This document shows, in pieces, positions 16,948 to 24,270 of a DNA stretch of 64,000 nucleotides (positions are counted from its first letter, which is position 1; each line of letters opens with the position of its first letter). This DNA comes from AWTP1-13 sp963827545 (GTDB lineage Bacteria; Pseudomonadota; Alphaproteobacteria; Rhizobiales; Hyphomicrobiaceae): the NCBI GenBank assembly GCA_963827545.1, contig CAWHBI010000048.1, positions 1-64,000 on the forward strand, read 5' to 3'. The translations under genes were made by a program, and so were the position numbers. The notes beneath the pieces are model-generated. The model did not search any database, was not told the origin of the DNA, and saw only the letters and a list, made by a program, of their open reading frames with translations.

Positions 16948-18099
16948 TCACACCTTCAACTCCGGCACATCCACCCAGCGCCGCTCCTTCCAGCTCTTGA
17001 GCGCGCACTCGACGAGCTGCACGCCTTTGGCGCCCTCCAGCAGGTCCCACTTGTAGGGCGCGCCCTCGCAGACATGGCGGATGAAGGACTCCCACTGCAG
17101 TTTGAAGCCGTTATCGAAGGCCTCCGTCTCCGGCACCGGCTGCCAGCCTTCGTAGAAATTGATCGGCTGCTTGACGTCAGGATTCCAGACGGGCTTCGGC
17201 GTCGCCATTCGATCCTGAGTGACGACATCCTGCAGGCCGGCGACTGCTGAGCCATGCGTGCCGTCGACGTGCAGGGTGAGCAGGTCGTCGCGGCGCACCC
17301 GGGTCGCCCACGAGCTGTTGAAATGGGCAATGACGCCGCCTTCGAGCTGGAAGGTGGCATAGGCAGCATCGTCGGCGGTGGCCTTGTAGCCCTTGCCGGC
17401 CTCGTCGATGCGCTCCGGGATATGCGTAGCGCCGAGGCAGGAGACCGACTTCACATTGCCAAAGGTGTTGTCGAGCACGTAGCGCCAGTGGCAGAGCATG
17501 TCCAAGATGATGCCGCCGCCGTCCTCGCTGCGATAGTTCCAGGAAGGCCGCTGGGCCGGCTGCAGGTCGCCCTCGAACACCCAGTAGCCGAACTCGCCGC
17601 GCACCGCCAGCAGCCGGCCGAAGAACCCTGAAGTCGATCAGCAATTTCAGCTTGCGCAGGCCGGGCAGGAACAGCTTGTCCTGCACCACGCCATGGCGAA
17701 TGCCGGCCGACCTGGCCCTGCGCACGATGGCGAGCGCCTCTTCCAGGCCCGTCGCAACGGGCTTTTCGCAGTAGACGTGCTTGCCGGCGTCGATGGCCTT
17801 GGCGAGCAGCGCTGGCCGCATCTGCGTGGTGGCGGCGTCGAAAAACACGGTGTCGTTCTTGTCGGCCAGGGCCGCATCGAGGTCGCTCGTGAAGCGCGTG
17901 ACGCCGTGGACCTTGGCCAGCTCGGCCAGCTTGGCCTCGTTGCGGCCGACGAGGATCGGATCGGGCATGACCCGGTCGCCATTGCCAGGGCCACGCCGCC
18001 CTCTCTGCGGATGGCGACGATGGAGCGGACGAGGTGCTGGTTCGTGCCCATGCGCCCCGTGACGCCGTTCATCACGATGCCGAGCCGCCGTTCGCCCAT
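16948..18099 (-). pseudogene. Gfo/Idh/MocA oxidoreductase gene with two frameshifts
   Basis: The three reading frames join into one 383-residue dehydrogenase of the Gfo/Idh/MocA family. The N-terminal part (MGERRLGIVMNGVTGRMGTNQHL) and the middle part (MPDPILVGRNEAKLAELAKVHG … YCEKPVATGLEEAL, with the EKP motif) are separated by a missing base near 17982. The C-terminal part (FFGRLLAVRGEFGYWVFEGDL … VDVPELKV) follows an extra base near 17631. The -1 and +1 changes cancel in total length. Everything else reads intact, so this is either a very recent pseudogene or two sequencing errors at short A/T runs. It is first in the catabolic operon, with a TetR-type operator 24-39 bp upstream. Confidence 0.8.
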
Positions 18100-18122
18100 G
18101 ACGCCCTTCCCCTCGGCAGTTT

Positions 18123-18138
18123 GTAACTAGTTAGTTAC
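18123..18138. promoter_or_regulatory. TetR-type operator upstream of Gfo/Idh operon
   Basis: Perfect inverted repeat GTAACTA-GT-TAGTTAC, 24-39 bp before the start codon of the Gfo/Idh gene. A close relative occurs at 22572-22587 before tctC (13 of 16 positions identical). The sequence resembles known operators of TetR-family repressors, and a TetR gene lies between the two sites. Confidence 0.7.
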
Positions 18139-18334
18139 CTGGGCGGTCTCGGATCTGTCAATGCCGACGCCTTCCCCCAAAGGTCGCCGCCGACATCCGC
18201 ATCGCGCCGCCTCCACCTGCTCCAGCGCAACGCGCAAGCGATGCCAATGGGTCGAAAGGACGGCAAGAGGTGGCCCGCTTCGCCCCGGTACGGGTGGTGG
18301 CCGACGGCAATATGGTTAACACTGAACGCTTCAT

Positions 18335-18350
18335 TGTTTCACGTGAAACA
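18335..18350. other. parS centromere-like site
   Basis: TGTTTCACGTGAAACA is a perfect 16-bp palindrome and matches the ParB-binding consensus TGTTNCACGTGAAACA exactly. It sits in a non-coding gap between the tetR gene and the Gfo/Idh operon. Chromosomal parS sites cluster around oriC in alphaproteobacteria; on a plasmid it would mark the partition locus. No parA or parB gene is in the window. Confidence 0.85.
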
Positions 18351-18367
18351 TCGAGGTGTTCAGTAGT

Positions 18368-18463
18368 CGTAGGTTGGGTCGAGCAAAGCGAAGACCCAAC
18401 ATCCGTTGTGAAGCTTTGTGTTGGGTCATTGCCCGGCCTTCGCCGGGGTCGACCCCACCTACG
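18368..18463. repeat. Inverted repeat at tetR 3' end
   Basis: CGTAGGTTGGGTC (18368-18380) pairs with GACCCCACCTACG (18451-18463) with one mismatch, and internal GTTGGGTC / GACCCAAC copies lie between. The outer arm includes the tetR stop codon, so the repeat probably serves as its 3' end structure. Confidence 0.5.
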
Positions 18464-19121
18464 GCCGAAGATACGACAGCATCACGTCCACCACATGCTC
18501 CCGCCGGGCTTCGCGCGCCGCGGGGGCATCGAAGTCGCGGCGGAAGATGGTGGAGAGCGTGAAAATGTTGGAGAAATAGAAATAGCTCAACCCGGCGATC
18601 GAGATCCACGTTTGCAGAGGATCGACGCCTGAGCGGAACACGCCGGCGGCGGCGCCGCGTTCCAAGATCCCGCGCATGACGTCGATCAGCGGCGAGTGCA
18701 TCTCGGTGATGCGCTTGGAGCGTTTCAGGTGCGCCGCCTTGTGCAGGTTCTCGTCGTTCAGGAGCTTGATGAAGCTGCGGTCCTTGACGAAGCTGTCGAA
18801 GGTGTACTCGATCAGCCGCTGCATCGCCTCGCGCGGCTCCAGCGCCTCCAGCTCGAGCGTCTGCTCTGCCGACCGCTCCTTGTGGTAGGCCTGCTCCAGG
18901 ACGGCCAGGTAGAGCCCGCGCTTGTGGCCGTAGTGGTGATAGATCATGCGCTTGTTGACGCCGGCGCGCAGGGCGATGCGATCGACGCGTCCGCCGCCGA
19001 AGCCGTGGGTGGCGAATTCCTTGGTGGCAGCAGCGAGGATGGCGGCAGCCGTGGTGGCGCTGTTGCGCGCCTTGCGTGGGGTGGCGCCGGTGCGGGCCTC
19101 GGCGGTGGTCGGCGCCCTCAT
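18459..19121 (-). CDS. TetR/AcrR family transcriptional regulator
   Basis: 220-residue repressor-type regulator. Residues about 20-75 form the TetR N-terminal DNA-binding domain (AAATKEFATHGFGGGRVDRIALRAGVNKRMIYHHYGHKRGLY, with the helix-turn-helix ending in MIYHHYG-K). The rest is a helical ligand-binding and dimer domain. It lies directly downstream of tctA, and TetR-type operators precede both tctC and the Gfo/Idh operon, so it likely represses uptake and catabolism until an inducer, perhaps the imported acid, binds. Confidence 0.88.
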   Translation of the reverse strand: MRAPTTAEARTGATPRKARNSATTAAAILAAATKEFATHGFGGGRVDRIALRAGVNKRMIYHHYGHKRGLYLAVLEQAYHKERSAEQTLELEALEPREAMQRLIEYTFDSFVKDRSFIKLLNDENLHKAAHLKRSKRITEMHSPLIDVMRGILERGAAAGVFRSGVDPLQTWISIAGLSYFYFSNIFTLSTIFRRDFDAPAAREARREHVVDVMLSYLRP

Positions 19122-19222
19122 GATGCGATCCGCTGCATGGCTGCAAAGTGGCGTGGCGCGGCAGACCCCGAGGGCTGTTCGCCGACCGCTTGGTCGTAGA
19201 GCGGGATGGACATGGCTGCCTC

Positions 19223-20758
19223 TCAATCCGCGCGGTTTGCGCGGCCAAAAATCCGGCCCGCTATGGCGGCAGCGGCCCGCTTCACGGCCCGGTCGATGGT
19301 CGGCACGTTGGTGACGAAGGTCCAAACCACCAGCAGCGCGAGGATGGCGCTGATGGGGCGTGTCACGAAGGGCAGCACATCGCCGTCGCTCAAGACCAGG
19401 CCGCGACGCAGGCTCTTGTCCAAGATATCGCCGAGCACCAAGCCCAGCACGAACGGTGCCGCGGGATAGCCGTACCGGCGCATGACAAAAATGAGCGTGC
19501 CGAAGCCCAGCATGGTCCACACGTCGAACAGGCGCGAGGCCAGCGCGAACGAGCCGACCGTGCAGAGCACGAAAATGATCGGCATCATGATGGTGCGGGG
19601 AATCTGCACGATTTTGAGCATCGGCCGAATGAAGAACAGGCCGAAGAACAGGATGCCGATGGTGGAGAACAGCACCATCGCCACCACGTCGTAGACGAAC
19701 TGCGGGTTCTGCACCATCAGCATCGGCCCGGGCTGCACGCCGTGGATGATCATCGCCGCCAGCAGCACCGCGCACGGCGCCGAGCCCGGGATTGCCAGCG
19801 CCAGCGCCGGGATGATGCCGCCCGGCACCGATGCATTGTCGCCTGTCTCGGCCGCCATCAGGCCCTCGACCGAGCCCTTGCCGTATTTCTCGGGCTCCTT
19901 GCTCAGGCGCTTGGCGGCCGCGTACGACGACCAGGCCGCCATGTCCTCGCCCACGCCCGGCAGGATGCCGACCCACACGCCGATCACGCCGGAGCGGATG
20001 ATGGTGCGCCAGTGGCGCAGCACGTCCATGATGCGCGGGATAGCCGAGCCGAATTCCATGATCTTGGGCCGTGCTATGCGCTCGCTCATCACGGTCAACA
20101 CCTCGGAGAAGCCGAAGGCGCCGACCAGAACCGGGATCAGCGAGAAGCCGCCGGCCAGATCGGCGTTGCCGAAGCTGAACCGCGGATAGGCGTAAAGCCC
20201 CTCCTGGCCGATGCAGGCGACGAACAGGCCGAAGAAACCGGCCAGCCAGCCCTTGAGCGGGTCGGTCGCCACCAGATTGCCGGACGTGACGACGCCGAGC
20301 AGCGCCAGCCAGAAGAACTCGAAGGCGCCGAACTGCAGCGCGATCTCGCCGAGCAGGGGCGTGAATGTGGCGAGGCAGATGAGGCCGAACAGCGTGCCGA
20401 CCACCGAGCCCGTGGTGGCGATGCCCATGGCCCGGCCAGCCTGCCCCTGACGCGCGAGGGCGTAGCCGTCGAGGCAGGCGGCGGCGTTGGCCGCCGTGCC
20501 CGGGATGTTGAGCAGGATCGCCGTGCGGCTGCCGCCATAGATGGCGCCGTTGTACGCGCAAACGAGAACCAGGATTGCCTGGGCGGGCGGCAACTTCAGC
20601 GTGAGCGTGGTCAACAGCGTGATGACCAGGGTGGCGCTCAATCCCGGCATGCAGCCGGCGAGGATCCCAACGAGCGTGGCGCCGAAGGCAAACGCCAGCG
20701 AGGTCGGCGTGAGGTACCCAGCGACCGCGATGCCGAACATGAGCAGACCGTCGAGCAT
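19223..20758 (-). CDS. tctA: Tripartite tricarboxylate transporter large permease
   Basis: TctA-family membrane channel of 511 residues with about ten to twelve transmembrane segments. Typical signatures are LAFAFGATLVGILAGCMPGLSATL near the N-terminus, LNIPGTAANAAACLDGYALARQGQAGRA, and the repeated GVWVGILPGVGEDMAAWSSYAAAKRLSK … ETGDNASVPGGIIPALALAIPGSAPCAVLL. It works with TctB and the periplasmic TctC to import a carboxylate with a cation gradient. The stop is 101 bp from tetR; tctB lies 9 bp upstream. Confidence 0.92.
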   Translation of the reverse strand: MLDGLLMFGIAVAGYLTPTSLAFAFGATLVGILAGCMPGLSATLVITLLTTLTLKLPPAQAILVLVCAYNGAIYGGSRTAILLNIPGTAANAAACLDGYALARQGQAGRAMGIATTGSVVGTLFGLICLATFTPLLGEIALQFGAFEFFWLALLGVVTSGNLVATDPLKGWLAGFFGLFVACIGQEGLYAYPRFSFGNADLAGGFSLIPVLVGAFGFSEVLTVMSERIARPKIMEFGSAIPRIMDVLRHWRTIIRSGVIGVWVGILPGVGEDMAAWSSYAAAKRLSKEPEKYGKGSVEGLMAAETGDNASVPGGIIPALALAIPGSAPCAVLLAAMIIHGVQPGPMLMVQNPQFVYDVVAMVLFSTIGILFFGLFFIRPMLKIVQIPRTIMMPIIFVLCTVGSFALASRLFDVWTMLGFGTLIFVMRRYGYPAAPFVLGLVLGDILDKSLRRGLVLSDGDVLPFVTRPISAILALLVVWTFVTNVPTIDRAVKRAAAAIAGRIFGRANRAD

Positions 20759-20767
20759 CTGCGTCTC

Positions 20768-21292
20768 TCAGGGCAAGCGGACCAGGAAGAGCTTCTCGAA
20801 CACCAGCATCACCACGACGGTGACCGCGGGCGCGATGAGCGCGGCGGCCAGCAGGCGACGTAAGGTCGGCCGCGCCGGCACGTGCCCGCTCTCGTCCAGC
20901 AGCACGATATGCAGGAACAGGAACGCGCCCGTCAGCAGCCAATAAGGGAGGCCCCGGCCGAGCAGGAGGCCGGCATATGTCAGACAGAGCGTGGCGCTGA
21001 GCAGCGCGCGGCCCCACGCGAAGCCCTGATCGCGCGTCTCCGGTTCAGCCCGGGTGCCTTGATCGGCGTAGGACAGCACCTGGGCGGGTCCGCGCCGCAG
21101 CAACATGACCAGGCCGAAAGCGATGAACCCGAGCCCGAGCAGTCCGGTGGGGACGCCGGGCGCCGTAGACGGCGGGATGCCGAGCGACACCAGGCGATCC
21201 ATCGTCCACGACCCATAGACCACCGCAGCGCCGAACACGACCCAGATGAGGCCACCGATACGGTCGGCAAACTGGGCCGTGGCTGGCGGCAT
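20768..21292 (-). CDS. tctB: Tripartite tricarboxylate transporter small membrane subunit
   Basis: TctB-family protein of 174 residues with four hydrophobic segments: IGGLIWVVFGAAVVYG, GLLGLGFIAFGLVMLL, a central LLSATLCLTYAGLLLG … LLTGAFLFLHIVLL pair, and a C-terminal ALIAPAVTVVVMLVF. It is the accessory membrane subunit of the TctABC importer. The start was set at MPPATAQFADR because a longer frame upstream reads through a palindromic repeat. It lies between tctC and tctA. Confidence 0.82.
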   Translation of the reverse strand: MPPATAQFADRIGGLIWVVFGAAVVYGSWTMDRLVSLGIPPSTAPGVPTGLLGLGFIAFGLVMLLRRGPAQVLSYADQGTRAEPETRDQGFAWGRALLSATLCLTYAGLLLGRGLPYWLLTGAFLFLHIVLLDESGHVPARPTLRRLLAAALIAPAVTVVVMLVFEKLFLVRLP

Positions 21293-21340
21293 GGCGCTGC
21301 AATAATCCTCAGTGCTCCGACATCGCGTTCGAGTCGCACG

Positions 21341-21427
21341 GTCATCTCGGGCATCCGCGAGTGCCGGAGCAAGCGGTACGATGGATCCCGGTGACACCGG
21401 TCTTCGCCGGTGACAGGCACCGGGATG
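21341..21427. repeat. Palindromic intergenic element between tctB and tctC
   Basis: GTCATCTCGG at the left pairs with CCGGGATGAC at the right (one mismatch), and the right half folds as ATCCCGGTG … CACCGGGAT with an inner CACCGG-TCTTCG-CCGGTG hairpin. The ends match the element at 6991-7123, so this is probably a second member of the same family inserted in the tct operon. Confidence 0.55.
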
Positions 21428-21433
21428 ACAAAC

Positions 21434-22453
21434 CTACATGCGCGGGATGCCGATCGTGTCGGGCGACACCTTCGACTTGCCGCCGTCGTGCAACAACCAG
21501 GCATAGGCCTGAATGGCGGGCATGGCAGCCTTGACGGCGTCGTCGCCGGCAACGGGCGCAAACTGCGCGCCATTGGCCGCGGCGTATTTCCGCAACGCCT
21601 CGGACTTGCCGATCACATCGCGCCAGATCGTCTCCAGCGTCGCGTGCACTTCGGCCGGCACGGCCTTGGGCACGAAGATGCCGAAGTAGTTGGCGTCCGG
21701 CTTGAAGCCCTGCACGGTGGCTGTGATCGGCGGGATCGTACCGAAGCCCTCCAGCTCGAGCGGTTTGTCGGACAGCACGGCCAGCGGCCGCAGCCGGTTG
21801 CCGCGGATCATGTTGGCCTGCTCGACGGCGAGCTGGGTGGTGAGCTCGGTTTCGCCGGCAACCGTTGCGATCACGGCCGGGTTGCCGCCGTCGTAGGAGA
21901 CGTGCTTGTAGGTCAGCCCCAGGGCGCGGGTGAAACCCTCGATGGCCGCATGACCCGAGGAATTGACGCCGGCCGTTGCAACCGAAACCTGTCCGGGCTT
22001 TGCCTTCATGGCCGCCACGAGGTCAGCAGGGGTCTTGTAGGGAGTATTGGGATTGACCCCGAGCACCGAGACGTTGACGACGGTGAGATAGAGCCGCCAA
22101 TCGACGAGCTTGGTGTCGAGCAGCCCGCTCACCGCATACGTGCCGATATCCTTGGCCGCGCCCGCAGTCCAGGTGTAACCGTCGGGCGCCGCAACGAGCG
22201 CGTTGCGCGTGCCGATGGAGCCTGACGCACCCGGCTGGTTGACGACCACCACCTTCTGGCCCAGCACTTTCTCGATTTCCGCGGCAGCGACACGCGTCAC
22301 CTGATCGGTCGAACCGCCGGCCGCCCAGGGCACGATGATGGTGATGGGCTTGTCGGGCTTCCACTGGGCCCGCGCCACTCCGGCAAGAGGCCCGCACATC
22401 GCCGACAGCGTGACGGCTGCCCCGCCGCCCAGGATAAAGCTCCGCCTCTGCAT
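21434..22453 (-). CDS. tctC: Bug/TctC-family periplasmic solute receptor
   Basis: 339-residue extracytoplasmic receptor. The N-terminus MQRRSFILGGGAAVTLSAM looks like a twin-arginine signal. Family motifs follow: KPITIIVPWAAGGSTDQVTR near residues 35-55 and VVVVNQPGASGSIGTRNALVAAPDGYTW. Bug receptors bind carboxylates between the domains. It heads the tctC-tctB-tctA-tetR group. The ATG at 22453 is preceded by GGGGAGGAG. A TetR-type operator lies about 120 bp upstream. Confidence 0.88.
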   Translation of the reverse strand: MQRRSFILGGGAAVTLSAMCGPLAGVARAQWKPDKPITIIVPWAAGGSTDQVTRVAAAEIEKVLGQKVVVVNQPGASGSIGTRNALVAAPDGYTWTAGAAKDIGTYAVSGLLDTKLVDWRLYLTVVNVSVLGVNPNTPYKTPADLVAAMKAKPGQVSVATAGVNSSGHAAIEGFTRALGLTYKHVSYDGGNPAVIATVAGETELTTQLAVEQANMIRGNRLRPLAVLSDKPLELEGFGTIPPITATVQGFKPDANYFGIFVPKAVPAEVHATLETIWRDVIGKSEALRKYAAANGAQFAPVAGDDAVKAAMPAIQAYAWLLHDGGKSKVSPDTIGIPRM

Positions 22454-22571
22454 GGTTCTCCTCCCCTTGAAAATCGTGAGGTCTCGTTCTCGGCGCGAAT
22501 CGCCGCCCTGGGCCTGCGCCGTTGGTCGCAGAGCATTGTGTCGGGGCCTGCCGGCAGCGTCAAGCAAGTAA

Positions 22572-22587
22572 GTAACTGGTTAGTGCA
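22572..22587. promoter_or_regulatory. TetR-type operator upstream of tctC
   Basis: GTAACTGGTTAGTGCA matches 13 of 16 positions of the palindrome at 18123-18138. It is less symmetric, so probably a weaker site. It would place the tct transporter under the same repressor as the Gfo/Idh operon. Confidence 0.55.
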
Positions 22588-22750
22588 TTAACCGGCGGCC
22601 GGTGACGGCGCAATGCCGCGAAGTCGGCATCTCGCTGGTGTCATGATCGTGCTCCGCTCCGTCGCGATGCCTGGCTACGGCAGTTGAAGCTCCGGCATAA
22701 GGCTGAGTCGTGCCAAGCAGGTGTGACTGACGGGACGGTGCACGGCAGAT

Positions 22751-23854
22751 CTATCTGCGTGTTGCAGTGAAAGTGCCGGCGCACGACTTATGCCCTGTAA
22801 AGCGGCCCGATCCCGAATTCGCCGTGAGCTGTCCAACGTAACGAATCGTGCTCCCTTTCACCACGCCCGCCTGTGACAAAATCATCTTTCCGTCGGTATC
22901 AACCTTCCCGGTTACGGGCCGTGCTACTCCAGCAGGACTTGAGACGATGTCTTTTGAAACAATCAACGACAGCAATGCCCGCGGATTGTTACAACCAGAG
23001 CCACCGTGCCACTCCATTAGCCAAGTGCCGTCGTAGATACTCCCGGGCGGTGCCAATTCGCTCTTCGATGGTTCCGTGCCCTGTGTCATCGGATTGAAGT
23101 AAAAGCGGCCTCTCAGCGCCGAGTGCTCCCACGGAACCTGTTTGTTCTGCGTCTCATGCATCACGTCGTTTCGGACGTCGATCAAGATCGCGCTGAGGTC
23201 GTCTTTTGTCCCGACGAGGCGCTTGGCCAAGGCGCCGGCAAATGGCGAGTTCCGTCCCGCGCCGTCAAGCGCCACATTACCGGGCTGCGTCGAGAAGCTT
23301 ATCAAGGTTCCAACTCCGGAGACCACAGGTGCAAAGCCGCGGCCGACCTCGCCGGAGCGCGTGCCAAGCGCGCGGGCCAGGTTCCTCGCCAGCGGGTTGT
23401 CGCGGCAGGCGTCGAGAAAGATAATGTTGGTGTTCGTCTCGTTCTCCATCACGCGCTGTACGACATCGAGCCGCACCATCTCGAAATCGAGGGCTGAGGC
23501 TGCCTTCAGCTCCGCGTCGACTGGGACGAGATAGTTCTGGCCGGCGACCTGGAGGCCATGGCCGGCGAAAAAGAACAGTCCTGCCTCGGCACCCTGCAGG
23601 GCAGCGGCAAAGTCGCGAACCTTCCGATCAAGGGCGGCCTTGTTGAGGTCGAAGGCGTCGATCACTACGAAGCCCAGTTTCTTCAGCGTGGCGGCTACAT
23701 CGGTCGCGTCATTTTTAGGATTGGTCAGCGTGCCGGCGTGCTGATAGGCCGAGTTGCCTACCACCAGCGCGACGCGCTTCGGTGCCCCAGCGCGCGCTGA
23801 CGGTGTCACCATGAGCAGCAATGCAGCGACAATGCAGACGATCACTGCTCGCAT
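22751..23854 (-). CDS. Secreted caspase-family (peptidase C14) protein
   Basis: 367 residues with a signal peptide (about 1-22, ending SARA) and a metacaspase/caspase p20-like domain. Catalytic His is H99 (FFFAGHGLQ) and Cys is C150 (NIIFLDACRDNP), with the typical N-terminal strand KRVALVVGNSAYQ. These enzymes cleave proteins after specific residues, usually Arg/Lys or Asp. The C-terminal part from about 265 (IYDGTWLMEWHGGSGCNNP … GRFTGHKSCAGTFTATRR) contains two cysteines and looks like a separate beta-rich domain. It may act in the periplasm; substrates are unknown. Confidence 0.86.
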   Translation of the reverse strand: MRAVIVCIVAALLLMVTPSARAGAPKRVALVVGNSAYQHAGTLTNPKNDATDVAATLKKLGFVVIDAFDLNKAALDRKVRDFAAALQGAEAGLFFFAGHGLQVAGQNYLVPVDAELKAASALDFEMVRLDVVQRVMENETNTNIIFLDACRDNPLARNLARALGTRSGEVGRGFAPVVSGVGTLISFSTQPGNVALDGAGRNSPFAGALAKRLVGTKDDLSAILIDVRNDVMHETQNKQVPWEHSALRGRFYFNPMTQGTEPSKSELAPPGSIYDGTWLMEWHGGSGCNNPRALLSLIVSKDIVSSPAGVARPVTGKVDTDGKMILSQAGVVKGSTIRYVGQLTANSGSGRFTGHKSCAGTFTATRR

Positions 23855-24270
23855 GGGGTCCCCTACAAAGTCGAGGGCGCTCCCCTAGCAACCGATCCTG
23901 ACCACTTTGCGACGGGATCGGAATTTGCACCAGAGACGGCCATTCCGCATCCCCGTCCACAGCGAGGAGTGGGGCCCAGCTCACCTCGCATGTCCGGACT
24001 GGGTCGTATGTCAAGAGTGCATCACGGGAAAATTTGGGTCAGAAGCGGTAAGTCTCTCAGTGAACAGGGCATTTCCGATGTACACCTAGCAACAGACCTG
24101 GGGCCTGGTCCTGGCGAGCCTGTGAGCGGTCCTCTCAAATTGAGTACACGACCTGGACCCGTGGCTCCCCCGCGTTAGAATCATTAATTTGGCGCGTGTC
24201 CTTCAGATCGCGAGATTGGTTCCGAGCTTGCCGCACGATGAACCGAATTTCGCGATCAGGACACCAGGGC
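23855..24270. other. Gene-free interval upstream of the caspase gene
   Basis: No convincing coding frame. It should contain the caspase gene promoter near its left end and the 3' flank of the cyclase gene on the right. I see no terminator hairpin, operator or repeat. Confidence 0.4.

Noticed and set aside
18459..21017. An 852-codon minus-strand frame including tetR
   Set aside because: All but the last 220 codons is antiframe reading of tctA. The tetR start at 19121 gives the expected length.
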